A DNA stretch of 64,000 bases from Nicotiana tabacum (lineage: Eukaryota; Streptophyta; Magnoliopsida; Solanales; Solanaceae). The translations under genes and the position numbers were made by a program. The notes beneath the pieces were generated by a model. The model saw only the letters and a list, made by a program, of their open reading frames with translations, made no database searches and had not been told where the DNA came from. This document shows positions 35,256 through 47,453 of the stretch, one piece after another. Position 1 is the first letter of the stretch. The number at the start of each line of letters is the position of its first letter. The DNA lies in contig NC_134102.1 in assembly GCF_000715075.1 (NCBI RefSeq), positions 94,815,766 to 94,879,765 of the forward strand, given 5' to 3'.

Positions 35256-36453
35256 CCAAGAATTATTCTGAGGACATTAAATTACTGAGTGTCTATTACA
35301 CTTACACACCTACTCACGGTGAGTCCATGACACTGAAATTTTAACATGGTTCGACAACACCATCTCAGTTGAGATTATTTCTTTTATCCACATTTATAAA
35401 CTTTAAAACAAATTTCTTACACTCCAAACATTTCAAAAGGCCTGATTTTCATATCAACACACTGTATTAGTCTCAACCGGTTGTAGTAATTTTGTTCCTA
35501 CGCACACACCATACGTATGCCCATAACCACATCTCTGGTCATAATAGTTGTTCATAATTAATTTCAGTATCGTCAATTAACCTCACATTATCCAAAACCT
35601 CATTTTAAATTTTTACAACACTGACAACAACACGCGAGGTATGAAGACCTCATAATTATTTATCCGAATTAACGAGTCATATTTAATGCCACCTAGACAC
35701 TCACATCGTAGACTAAAACTCAATAATTACAGCATGAATATGGCTAAATATGCACAGGAAAAAAAAGCACATACAAGAATTATCAAATAAGCCTAACATG
35801 CATAACTCTCTATCTGTACTATAATGCAAAAAATTTTAGAAGGGAGAATTTAGAACATATGAACTTAACCACAAATATCTCATCTCGATATAACTTCCAC
35901 CGCGATACGTAGCCCGGTTTAAACATATCAATTCACATTAAAACATGAGGATCCCATCCTCAACTCTGAATTATATGTATAATGTACATTGTGCCAACTG
36001 AATTTGTTTCATTTCTTTTTCCTTCTTTTAAATAAATCTCGACAAACAATTTCACAACATATAATGAGCCCGCATACCGGTAGGGCATTAAATTCATAAT
36101 TTTTAACCAAACTATCTTGAATTTATATCAAAACCCACTATAGTGAGTAATAGAAAGTCACTTTTGGACTCATAGCCCTCAATAGTGTACAAAATAAAAA
36201 TGATAGACACGGGCTAACACCATCAAATCTCCCAACAAGGATAAACACGTGAGTGGAGTACAAATTCATAAACTTACCGTATAAGGAGCATGATAGGAGA
36301 TCTCATCTTGATAATCGGGATTAAATTAAAATAAGAATAGTGATCCTCTATTATAAATTAAATCATACATGTAATGACACAATATGGTATTGCGGCCTCA
36401 GCCATACCATAGCAATTATATCAACGGGCTGGGTCTCCCCATCTGGGGCGCCC
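35256..36453. other. Non-coding internal region of gag-only copy 2
   Basis: No pol motifs in any frame. Homologous to 27016-28532 in copy 1, including CCGCATACCGGTAGGGC and the block near CTTTTGGACTCATAGCCCTCAA. Confidence 0.75.
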
Positions 36454-37798
36454 TCAACCCGCCTGTCCTCCACCCCTAACTGGCTGTTTATGTAGGGTAG
36501 TAACTAGAATAGAGCCTGTAGCCTGAGTGTTCTGTTGAAATCCACCTCTCCCAAGTCTGGAACAATCTCTCATGATGTGCTTAGTATCACCACACTCATA
36601 ACAACTCCTCTGCGGGCGCGACTGCTCATACTGAGTTTGTGCCGGATAACTGGAATAACCACTATAAGAACCCGTGCGGTGCACTAAAAGTATTAACTAG
36701 AGCAATACGAGTACTCTGAATTGCGTACTGGGCTGATCGACTGCCCGGGCCTCTGCCATGATGAGTGGTAGATACAGAGTAGAATACACTGAATCCTCCA
36801 GAATTTCGAGATCGCTTAGCCTCCTTAAACTCCCTTTCCTCATTCCTAACACGTTCTAATATTCTGGCAATCTCTACTACTTGCTAAAATGGAGTATCAG
36901 ACTGCAGTTCTCAAGCCATGCATATTTTAAGATCATAATTGAGCCCCTCAATGAATCTGCGGACTCGCTCTCTGATTGTAAGAACCAAAACAGGTGCATG
37001 ACAGGCTAAGTCACTAAACTTGATGGCATATTCTGACACTGTCATGGTGCCCTGATGCAACCATTCAAACTCTGTGCGCCACGCATCCCGGAGAGTTTGG
37101 GGAACAAACTCTTTCAAAAACATCTCTGAAAATTGAGCCCAAGTTGGTGGTGTTGCATCGGCTGGTCTACCCTCTTCATAAGCTTGCCACCATTGATATA
37201 CTGCTCCTAACAGCTGAAATGTAGTAAAGGCAACTACGCTCACTTCCACAATACCCATGGTGCGGAGAATACGGTGACACTTTTCTAGAAATCTCTGGGC
37301 ATCCTTGGTAGTTGTGCCACTGAAGGTAGGTGGACTATACCTTTTAAATCTCTCAAGTATATTTTGTTCTTCTTTTGATGCCAGCCTGACCTCAGGCTAA
37401 ATCGGAATAACAAGTTGTACCGGTACTATACTCAGAACCTGACCAATGTGAACCTGTTTCTCTAGAGTACGTACGGCAGGAGTCTGAACTCCTCCCCCAA
37501 TCTGTGAAATATTTGGTGAAACGGAGATCAATCCTGCATGAGTCAATGTACCAAACATGTTCAGGAACTATGCTAAAGTCTCATGAAGTCCGGGGATAAC
37601 AACAGGTGCTTCTGGTACTTGTCCCCCAACCGGAGCTACTGGCGGCTCCTGAATTGTTGTTCTGACAAGTGCTCTAGCTGCGGCACGTGCCCTTCCCCAG
37701 CCTCTACCTCAGCCTCCACCTCGGCCCCGGCCTCTCGCGGAACTAGCAAAAAGTGCGGGTGTCTGCTCAACTGACCCGGTAGCGCGTGTCCTCACCAT
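36454..37798 (-). pseudogene. gag of gag-only element copy 2
   Basis: Starts at ATG 37796-37798 (MVRTRATG). The N-terminal Arg/Gly segment has a TGA-type break. The core reads FLEKCHRILRTMGIVEVS, WWQAYEEGRPADATPPTW and MTVSEYAIKFSDLA, open from 37258 to 36911. The knuckle near 36571-36612 is C-Y-E-C-G-D-T-K-H-I-M-R-D-C, an intact CCHC, in a separate open piece ending at 36454. Several stops and at least one frameshift (about 36690) separate the pieces. Protein similarity to copy 1 gag is high along the whole length. Confidence 0.83.
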
Positions 37799-37879
37799 CT
37801 ATGAGAGATTATAGATACAAAGGCTCAAACTCCAAAATCAACAAATTCCACATGACATGAAAGAACGAAGTGGAAATTT

Positions 37880-37998
37880 CCAAACAGTTCTGTAGCCTCT
37901 CGAAGATAAGTACAGATGTTTCCGTACCGATCCGCAAGACTCTACTAAAATCGTTCGTGACTCGTAGAACCTATGAACCTAGAGCCCTGATACCAATT
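37880..37998 (-). promoter_or_regulatory. 5' leader with primer binding site, gag-only copy 2
   Basis: The primer site at 37984-37995 reads TGGTATCAGGGC on the sense strand, one base off the tRNA-Met-type consensus. The leader between it and gag matches the Tekay-like leader at 2927-3027 (shared GATAAGTACAGA, CCGTACCGATCC-like and AGACTCTAC blocks). Such a region normally holds packaging and dimerisation signals; that role here is inference. Confidence 0.8.
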
Positions 37999-40900
37999 TG
38001 TCACGACCCAAAATTCCACCACATGCGTCGTGATAGCACTTGTCTCTAAGACTAGGTAAGCCGATTACAATTTCATTTCGAGCCATTTTTTTTAAACATA
38101 TAACTTAATACAAGTGTCGAAACCAACAACGGAGATAATTATAACAACTCCCCAAGACTGGTAATACAGAGTCACGAAATCTAAACTGAATACATGCAAT
38201 GATCTCAAGGATCCAATATACAATATAGTTCGAATAAGAGTTGACAGTACAATATAATGGAAAGACTCGAAGGGACTGCGACGACCAAGCAGTCCAACCT
38301 TGAATCCTTGCTATCACACTCTAATCTATGTCCGAATATGATATCTCCAGTACCTAGCTCGGTACAAAAATATGCAGAAGTATAATATGAGTACACCACA
38401 GTCGGTACCCAGTAAGTATCAAGACTAACCTCGGTGGAGTAGTGACGAGGTACAGTCAAGACACTCACTAGTCAAATAACATGTGCAATATAGCATACAA
38501 AAATAATAGAAAATAAATAGCAGTGATAGCAACAATAATCGACTTGTGACATAAACAGCAAGGCAACAAGAACACCATAAATATTACTCAAACGAATAAT
38601 AAACACAAGTACAGCCAATTAATCAAGTCCTTCAAAATATACATCTTTTATCTATAAGTTTTTCAAATAAAATTTTTTAGAATGTAATCCGTACAATTAA
38701 ATATATCCCGATTATGCTTCCTTCAAATAAATATCTTTGAGATCAAGGAGAGTGTTTAAACGATAACACAATACAACAATTCATATCACAATTTTCCCAC
38801 GGGCCACAACCAATTCCAAAGATACAACAAAATTAATTAATTTCACAGCAAATAACCCAAGGCTCCACACAACATATATAAAATCTCAAAAATAACAACA
38901 GAGATGGAAAATTAACTCATCATAGGAAAACGCCTTCTTTAATCCAAATTTTTGATAAATAAATATTAATGCCTCATTTTAAACTTATTTAATAATTATT
39001 TACAGATAAGGAATCAATAATGAAATTATTTTCAAGAAATGTCAACCCAACTAACTACGGTATTTCATATAAAAATCAAAGTGAGCAATCACACCAAATT
39101 ATCATATAAAAACAACCTCGGTAAACAAGGAATGAGGGATGACAAATAAAGGATTTAATAAGGGCCAATAATTTCCAATTTAATACATAAAGGTGTCTAC
39201 GAATTTTAACCGATATAATTTGCACATATAAACCAAGTACATACTTTTCACCTCGTGTAGATGATTTTCAATTACACAATTTCCACATAAGACTCAATGT
39301 CTAAGGAGTAATTTCCCCCACTCAAAGTTAGGCAAGATACTTACTTTTTTCAAGTTAGGCTGATATTCCAAAATAACCTTTTTGCTTGAATTGATTTCTG
39401 GACAGCTCAAATCTATCCAAATTAATTGTATAACTTCATTCAAATTCATCGAAAATAATTTCGGATAATAAAACGTCGTCTTAAAAATTCACATTAAAAA
39501 GTCAACCAAAAGTCAATGCGGGCACCTGCCTCTCGGAACCCGACAGAGTTTCACGAAATCTGAACAATCCCTTCCGATTCGAGTTCAACCAAACCAATTT
39601 TATCAAATTCTGATAACAACTCGACCTCCAAATCTTAAATTTTCGTTCTTTATGAGTTTAACAAATTTCTCCAATTTCTTCCATGTGATTCACAAATAAT
39701 TGATGAAAATAACCATGAAATCATGAAGTATAATTACTTTTGGATATAGAACATTTACCTCAATCTATATCGTGAAAATCGCCTCAAATATCGCTTCAAT
39801 CCGAGCTCCATAGCTTCAAATATGTTAAAATGGCCGAAATCCCCATTTTAAGAGTCTGTCGAGGCAAGTCTCCTTTGACATTTGAGACTTATAAATCTCA
39901 TTTGACACCTGCGATTTGCCTCAGCCCTAGAAAATAACAGTCTTGCCCAATACGGAAATGGGCATAACTCTCTCATACGATGTCTGAATGATAAATGGTT
40001 TAACTTTCTGGAAATTAGACACCAAGAGCTACAACTTTTATGTTTTGCTCATCTTTCAATTCCTTATATATGGCGAGATATAAGCTTTCAAAGTCAGCCA
40101 TGTGCAGCAAAAATATCTTCTTCGCAATTTCAAAACTCTTCTCAGACAGCCTGTAGTATATCAACTATAACATTTTGTACCTAACTCCAACTGCCAAACG
40201 GTTTAAATTTCTGAAAACTAGACATAAATGGGTACAACTTTTATTTTTGGCTTATCGCCAAATTCTTTATAGATTGCGAGATATAAGCTTCCAAAGTCAG
40301 CCATGTACAGCAAATATTTCTCACGATGCACACTGAGAGGCAAACAAAAACTGCAGTACCAGTCTTCAGTCAATCGATCATAACTTTCCATAAGAATGTC
40401 CAAATGATGAATGGTTTACCTTTCTGGAAACTAGATTCAAATGGCTACAATTTTAGTTTTTGATAATCTCCAGATTACTTATAGATTGCGAGATATAAAC
40501 TTCTAAAGTCAGCCATGTGCATCCAAACTTTCTCGCGATGCATATTGCTGTAGCAAAAAAAAAAAAATCAATTAAAAATGGCCTAGAAATGGTCTGCAAC
40601 CACTCCGAAACTCACCCGAGCCACTCGGGACCCCGTTCGAATATACCAACAAGTCTCATAATATAATACGGACTTAGTCGAGGCCTCAAATCACATAGAA
40701 CAGCATCGAAACAATGAATCGGGCCTCGAATCGAACTTATGAGAGTTTATGAACTTTTCCAATCTATATCTTATGTCGAAACGTATCAAATCAATCCGGA
40801 ATGACTTTAAATTTTGCATGCAAGTCATAAATGATATAATGGAGCTGTTCCAATTTTCATAATTGAATTTCGACCCTGATATCAATAAAGTCAACTCTCA

Positions 40901-41249
40901 GTCAAACTTTCTAAAAACTTCCATTTTCCAACTTTCGCCAAAATGTGTCGAATTGTCCTACGGACTTCCAAATCTAAATCCGGACATACGCCTAAGTCCG
41001 AAATCACCATACGAAACTATTGACATCATCAAATTTCCATTCCGGAGTCGTTTTCTCAAAAGTCAAACTCCGGTCAACACTTTTCATTTAAGCTTCAAAA
41101 TAAGAATTGTTCTTTCAATTTAATTTCGAATATTCCGAAAACCAAACTCGACCACACACGCGGGTCATAATACATATTACGAAGTTGCTCGGGACCTTAA
41201 GTTACTGAACAGAACGTAAATTCTCAAAACGACAAGTCGGGTCGTTACA
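37999..41249 (-). repeat. 5' LTR of gag-only copy 2
   Basis: TGTCACGACCC to GGGTCGTTACA, 3251 bp. Compared with its partner LTR it has lost about 1 kb at the junction near 38737, deleting the stem-loop array. The three 205-bp tandem units are at about 40000-40555. Confidence 0.9.
40000..40555. repeat. Three tandem units of about 205 bp, second LTR
   Basis: Counterpart of 33971-34540, with the same unit landmarks (TTTCTGGAAACTAGA, GCGAGATATAAGCTTCC, TTTCTCGCGATGCA). Confidence 0.85.
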
Positions 41250-41985
41250 CCTTTCTATTTTATATATATGATATATGATACCACATGCCACAAAGAATAT
41301 CATTTATATCTTCAAATCGCAAAAAATCGGGTTTGAAGTGAAGGAACTCACGGGGCTGTAACTAGAAGGGAGGAATTTATCAAACGCGTAGATTTTAGAC
41401 ATTTGCGCATGAGATATTATTTCAGCATTTATATTTATTATGTTAGTTTGACATTGAGTTGCAAATACTGAACTTTAGTGCGTGAACTTAAATTGAAATA
41501 CTGAAATACTATTATCAAGGTGAATTTATGTGAAATATACGATTTTCACTCACTAATCTTTAACTTTTACATTGTTTCTTACAAATTATGTTTTTTAACA
41601 ACGTCAATTTTTGTTTTTAAATACCTTTTCTTTTCAACCTCAACTCATATTGCTCTAACTCCTACTTATCATGTTGGGACAAAATATATGGATTTTGACG
41701 TTCTGTCATTTGGATACATCGGGGAGAAAGAGGCGGGCACGAATCTGGTGAATCAAATCACTTTAGGTAGGACTTTCATGGCCTAAATCAAAGCTCAAAT
41801 TCTCCAAGCGAATTGTCCATGTTGGTGGCTCATGGGTGAATATTATCAAAAGAGGAGCCAAAATGTGATGTTTATGAGTATGACTTACCGTCGAATTCAT
41901 AACACATTTTAATTACTAGGTTTGTAACATATATATCTATATTTTAATTACGTTAATTTTAGTTAGTAATCATTATTCTAGTTAA

Positions 41986-41990
<5 letters not shown>

Positions 41991-42037
<47 letters not shown>
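41991..42037. repeat. (AT)n microsatellite
   Basis: An uninterrupted run of about 23 AT dinucleotides. Confidence 0.97.
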
Positions 42038-42038
<1 letters not shown>

Positions 42039-42078
42039 CGCCATCTGTTATTAAGTTTGTCCGCACATATAATTGATA

Positions 42079-42484
42079 TGGAAAAAATTCAAAAATAACT
42101 CGATTTACAACTGCTGATTGAAAATTAGCCTTTGTTTCAAAAGTAATCGAATTTTAGTCATCTTTTCATGTAAAAATAAAATCTGAACAAAAATACCCTT
42201 AAAAAACCTAAAAAATTCCAGCATAATATGCCGGTGTCCGGAGTTTCTTTACATATGAGATTCCAATATAATGTGCTGGAATTTCATAATATGTTGGAAT
42301 TCCAACATAATATGCTAGAAGTTTAAACGCAAGAGTTTCATAATCCATCATATTATGCTGGAACTTTCTATGTTTCATATAGGATATTTTTGTCCAAATT
42401 TTATTTTTGTAAAAAATAATAGTTATTTTTAATTACTTGGTAAATGCTGACTATTTTTTAGTTATCAATACAAAAATTGGCTAG
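42079..42484. repeat. Dispersed repeat with CCAGCATAATATGCTGG dyads
   Basis: Five diverged copies of the dyad TTCCAGCATAATATGCTGGAA (several imperfect) in the middle, bordered by sequences such as AATTACTTGGTAAATGCTGAC. The arrangement recalls a common short non-autonomous Solanaceae repeat; the family name was not confirmed. Confidence 0.55.
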
Positions 42485-42567
42485 CCCCTCAATTTTATTG
42501 ATGGAGATTGACGTTACCATTGTTCTTGCGACGTAAATAACGTAAAAGTATACATAGTACAGTATTA

Positions 42568-42870
42568 GTGGGCGTTGGATATAAGAATTGTAAAATTTCG
42601 AAAAAAGTAAAAAAAAAATTGAAAATTGTATTTGAAAATCAGTATTGTGTTTGGACATGAATATAATTTTGGGTTGTTTTTGAATTTTTGTGAGTGATCT
42701 GAGTAAAAAATTTTGAAACATAACTTTTTTGAGTTTTTCAAATTTTCGAAAAATTTCAAAATTTATTTTCAATTATAAATTGATAATTTTATGGTCAAAC
42801 ACTGATTTCGAAAAAAAGTAAAAAAAATCAAAAATAATAAAAAATAATTCAAAGCCAAACGGGCTCTTAG
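42568..42870. repeat. MITE-like segment
   Basis: Starts near GTGGGCGTTGGATA and ends near GCCAAACGGGCTC, with an A/T-rich body of TTTCGAAAAAAGTAAAAA near both ends (inverted TTTCGAAAAA at 42595 and in the second half). Ends resemble GGCGTTTGG-type MITE termini but are decayed. Confidence 0.4.
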
Positions 42871-43451
42871 TTTGATAAAGAGAGAAAACAAAGTACTATA
42901 GTAAACATTGAATTTCGGGAAGGTATAAAACCATTTTCATACCGAATCTCTCTTTAAATAACGTAAAAGCAGAAATCGCAGTAAAGATAAGAATTTTGGA
43001 AAGGAATAAAACTATTTTGATGCTGGATGTTTTTCTCTCAATAACGTAAAAGATGATGTAGAGAACACCTTATTATTTATTTTGTTACGCAAAAATTAAT
43101 AAAGTTTGGACAAATATTGTTGAAAATTAATTTATGATACTGGGACAAAACTATGTAGTTTGACGTTTCGATATTATGACACCAAGAAACAGAAAGGGCG
43201 GCTAGCTAGATTTTTGGTGACCCAAATCAGCCATTAGGACTTGCGTGGCAACCAAATTCATCAGTCAATGAACCTAATTTAGTAACTAATTAAATTTTTA
43301 GGTCCCTTTGTTTGGCTCAAGAAAGAAAAAAGGAAAAAAATCATTGAGAGTAACAAGGATCCGCCAAATATTTTTCATTTGAATTTAAGTTAGATATAGC
43401 GACATTTACACTATCACAATTTTAACGAAGACGAAAGAATAATATTTAACT

Positions 43452-43731
43452 TATTAAGAAATGAGAGCAAAATAAAATAATATAGTAATAGAGACAAGAT
43501 GTATATGAGGAGAATGTAGAAGTTATCTTATTCAAGTGTGTTTCTTGTGTGTACTCCATAAGATAAAGTATACCCTATTTATAGGATATGGGATACATGA
43601 AATGTTACAAGAATACACCTAAAGGTTACAAATATTAAGTGATGAATTAACTAAATACATGAACTCAAATGGTTCATGGAATAGGGATGTATGGAGTATT
43701 CAATGGCATCCACTTTAATATATTTATAACA
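43452..43731 (-). repeat. 3' LTR of copia element
   Basis: 280 bp. Sense strand begins TGTTATAAATATATTAAAG and ends CATTTCTTAATA, so the usual terminal CA is TA in both LTRs. A polypurine tract (CATCCAAGGGGGAG) abuts it at 43732-43745. Confidence 0.88.
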
Positions 43732-44100
43732 CTCCCCCTTGGATGTCCATCTAAAAGATAATGTGCCTCGTTAAAACCTTACTAGGAAAAACCCAGTGGA
43801 AAAAAGCCTAGTGAAGGAAAAAGAGTACACACATCTTGTAATACGCATTGAGTGATGCCTCATTAAAAACCTTACCAGGAAAACCCAATTGGGACAAAAC
43901 CTTGGTTAAGAAAAAAAAAAAGTACAGCGCATATTATACTCCCCCTGATGAAACTTTATTTGATATCTCGAAGACGATGCATTCCAATCTTATGCCGCAG
44001 CTTCTCAAATGTTGATGTTGGCAATGACTTAGTGAATAAATCTGCCAGATTATCACTTGAACGGACTTGTTGAATATCTATCTCACTATTTTGTTGAAGA
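43732..44100 (-). other. Polypurine tract and 3' untranslated region of copia element
   Basis: Holds the PPT, then two diverged direct copies of about 70-bp: CTCGTTAAAACCTTACTAGG near 43767 and CTCATTAAAAACCTTACCAGG-like sequence near 43859. No coding sequence. Confidence 0.75.
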
Positions 44101-45510
44101 TCATACGTGAAAAAGAACTTTGGTGAAATATGTTTTTTTTCTGTCTCCTTTGATATATCCTCCTTTTAGTTGAGCTATACAAGCAGCATTATCTTCATAC
44201 AATATCGTCGGAATCTTCGTCTTTAAAGAAAGACCACACAGTTGTTGAATGTATTGAGTCACTGGTCTCAACCATACACATTCTCGACTAGTTTCATGAA
44301 TAGCTATTATCTCTGCATAATTGAAAGATGTAGTAGCTAAAGTTTGTTTTGTTGAACGCCATGAAATAGTTGTACCTCCACAAGTAAATAGATAGCATGT
44401 TTGAGATCGGACTTTATGTGGGTCAGACAAATAACCTGCATCTACATAACCAATCATTTGTGAATCGGATTCATAAGAATAAAATAATCCCATATCAATA
44501 GTCCCTCGAAGGTATCTAAAAATATACTTAACACCATTCCAGTTTTTTATCGTTGGAAAGGAACTAAATCTTGCTAATAAACTTACTGCAATTGGTCGAG
44601 TATTATTTGCAAGATACATTAGTGCCCCAATTGCACTAAGATATGGAGTTTCATCACCAAGAAACTCTCCATCATTTTCATGAGGTCGGAATGGATCTTT
44701 ATTTATATCAAGTGATCTCACAACCATCGGGGTACTCAATGGATGTGCTTTATCCATATAAAAACGTTTTAGGATCTTTTCGGTATAAGTTGATTGATGG
44801 ACAAAAATTTTATCTTTTATATGCTCAATTTGTAGACCAAGACAAAATTTTATCTTTCCAAGATCTTTCATTTCAAATTCTTTCTTCAAACAGTCTACTG
44901 CTTTTGGAAGTTCCCCAGAAGTTCCAATGATATAGATCATCAACATACACATCGATTATAACAAATTCAGATCCACACCTTTTTATAAATACATAAGGAT
45001 AAATTGGATCATTTTTATACCCTTCTTTCAGCAAATACTCACTCAGGCGATTATACCACATTCGGCCTGATTGTTTCAATCAGTATAAGGATTTATGAAG
45101 CTTTACTGAACAAGTTTCCCGAAAACTTTTATTAGTTTCAGGAACTTTAAGCCCTTCAGGGATTTTCATATAAATTCCGTTGTCTAATGTGCCATAAAAA
45201 TAGGAACATCCATCAAACGCACATCAAGTTTTTCATGGACGGCCAAATTTATAAGATACCTGAAAGTGATTGCATCCACCACAGGAGAATATGTCTCAAT
45301 ATAATCAATGTCAGGTCTTTGTGAAAATCCTTGTGCTACAAGTCGTGCTTTATATCTAGCGACTTCATTTTTATCATTTCGTTTCCGCACAAAAACCTAT
45401 TTGTATCCCACTGGCTTTATTCCTTCAGGTGTTCGGACTATACATCCGAATACTTCACGTCTTTCAAGTGACGCTAATTCTGTCTGGATAGCGTCTTTTC
45501 ATTTTGGCCA
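44101..45510 (-). pseudogene. Copia reverse transcriptase and RNase H
   Basis: RT begins with RKRNDKNEVARYKARLVAQG and YIETYSPVVDAITFR (45390-45184). After two frame breaks it continues as QSGRMWYNRLSEYLLKEGY with the catalytic YVDD at about 44935-44947. The 44952-44101 frame gives KEFEMKDLGKIKFCLGLQ, then RNase H: GYVDAGYLSDPHK (Asp, where relatives often have DAD), TTSFNYAEIIAIHE (Glu region) and ILYEDNAACI (Asp). The last 283 codons are open, the longest intact piece. It would copy the element RNA and remove the RNA strand. Confidence 0.9.
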
Positions 45511-45519
45511 ATCATTTCT

Positions 45520-47453
45520 CTATCTATATTCATCGACAGATCTTGGTTCAAGATCCTCATCTTGTTGCATTATTTCAACAGCAACATTATAAGCAAAAAT
45601 ATTGTCGACAATAATATTATTTCGGTTCCACCTTTTTTCCGTAGAGACATAACTTATTGAGATCTCTTCTTTCTTATTATTTTCAGGTACTTGGACCTCC
45701 TCTGAGATATTATCATTTGTTATGTCACAGGGCTCTTTTTGAGCAATTGCCTCCATATTATGATCTCCTAGATCATTTGCTCCTTTTCGCTTTCGAGGAT
45801 TTTTATCTTTTGAACCAATTGGTCTACCACATTTCAAGCGTGGATTAGACTCATTTGCATTTATAAATTGTCCAACCGAAACATCAATTTGAATAGGAGC
45901 ATTAGCAGCTGAAATATGTGACTTAGTCACCCTTGGTAGGTTAGTGAATGCATCTGGCAGTTGATTTATAATATTTTGTAAATAAATTATCTTTTGAACC
46001 TCGTGTTTACATTGATTTGTTCGAGAATCTAAATGAGATAGTGATAATGTATTACAATCTATCTCTTTTTGCAACAGCTTATTTTCTTCCCCTAATATTG
46101 GGTATACTCATTCATCAAAATGGGAATCAGCAAATCTTGCCGTAAATAAATCTCCAGTCATAGGTTCCAAATATTTTATAATAGAAGAAGATTCATACCC
46201 AACATATATCCCCAACCTTTTTTGGGGTCCCATCTTTGTGCATTGTGGTGGAGCAATTAGAACATATACTGCACATCCAAATATTCTAAGATGGGAGATA
46301 TTTGGCTCCTGACTAAAAGCCAATTGTATTGGGGAGACTTTATGATAACTTGTGGGTTTGATCCGCACAAGAGCTGCTGCATGTAAAATAGCATGGTCCC
46401 ATGCCGAAATGGGAAGTTTTGTTCTCATAAGCATTGGTCTAGCAATTAATTGGAGGCGTTTGATCAATGATTCCGCTAGACCATTTTGAGTATGAACATG
46501 AGCAACTGGATGCTCAATTGTTATCCCAGTTGATATGCAATAATCATTAAAGGCATGAGATGCAAATTCACCAGCATTATCAAGACAAAGTGTCTTAATT
46601 TCATAATCTAAAAACTATTCTCTTAATCTTATTAATTGAGCTAGTAACCTCGCAAAGGCCAAATTGCGGGTTGATAACAAGCATACATGTGACCATCTTG
46701 TAGATGCATCTATCAAAATCATATAATATCTGAATGGTCCACATGGAGGGTGTATGAGCCCACATATGTCACCCTGTATACATTCCATAAATGCAGGAGA
46801 TTCAACTCCAACTTTAATTACTGATGGTCTAATAATCAGTTTGCCTTGAGAAATGCAACACAAGAGAATTCTTTAGTTTGAAGAATCTTCTGGCTCTTCA
46901 ATGAATGACCATGTGAATTCTCAATTATTTTGCACATCATATTATAACCGGGATGGCCCAACCGGTCATGCCAAATAATAAAATTATTAGTAAACTCCTT
47001 ATTTACTATGGCATGTGATTCGACTATACTAATACTAGTGTAGTATAATCCGGAGGAAAATGCGGGAAGCTTTTCAAGCACATACTTCTTTTCCACTTTT
47101 ATTATTGTAATATAAAAGTATTCAACCTTTCCTTCATTGGTGATCTCAATATGATAGCCATTATGGCAAATATTTTTGAAACTCAACAAGTTTCTTTGAG
47201 ACCTACTATAATATAATACATCATTAACAACCAATATAGTTCCTCCTGGTAGTAATACAGTCACTCTTCTAGAGCCCTCAATTAATTTTGTACTACCAGA
47301 TATTGTTATGATATTGGCTTCTTTCATAATTAAATAAGAGAAATATCTCTTATCTTTTAATATGGTGTGCGTCGTAGCACTATCCAGAAGGCATATTTCT
47401 TCTTTATTATTCATACGGCCAATTGAAGACTGAGAAGTCTTCATATTCTTCAT
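45520..47453 (-). pseudogene. Copia protease and integrase
   Basis: The 47453-46836 frame opens with a protease site CLLDSATTHT, then GAG-pre-integrase HDRLGHPGYNMMCKIIENSH. Integrase core follows: MECIQGDICG (first Asp), after a stop LDNAGEF (second Asp) and GLAESLIKRLQ (Glu). The C-terminal part has FGCAVYVLIAPP and GIYVGYES, then a charged linker (CGRPIGSKDKNPRKRKG) leading to RT. All three catalytic acidic residues survive but stops and frame changes near 46620, 46480 and 46100 break the protein. Confidence 0.9.

Larger units (their letters stand above)
30971..41249 (-). mobile_element. Complete gag-only LTR retrotransposon (TR-GAG-like), copy 2
   Basis: Two LTRs (30971-35216 and 37999-41249) enclose 2.8 kb of internal DNA with primer site, leader, gag, non-coding 3' region, stem-loop and polypurine tract. 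A perfect 5-bp duplication CCTTT flanks it (30966-30970 and 41250-41254). No pol domain exists in any frame of the internal region. Gag itself is interrupted, so the copy is non-autonomous for every function. It inserted beside the plastid-like fragment. Confidence 0.92.
41255..43446. other. AT-rich DNA without genes
   Basis: Contains an (AT)n run, a palindrome-rich repeat (42079-42484), a MITE-like segment (42568-42870), and two direct copies of a roughly 70-bp motif (about 42905-42980 and 42988-43055, each with AATAACGTAAAAG). A GGGACAAAATATATG motif with about 80 bp of weak similarity recurs near 41677 and 43142. The longest ORF (41520-41786) has no recognisable domain. Confidence 0.6.

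Noticed and set aside
41520..41786. 88-codon ORF in gene-free DNA
   Set aside because: Hydrophobic, AT-driven composition with no motif and no partner gene; likely chance.
44643..44930. Plus-strand ORFs opposite the copia RT and RNase H
   Set aside because: Shadow frames of a clearly recognised minus-strand pol.
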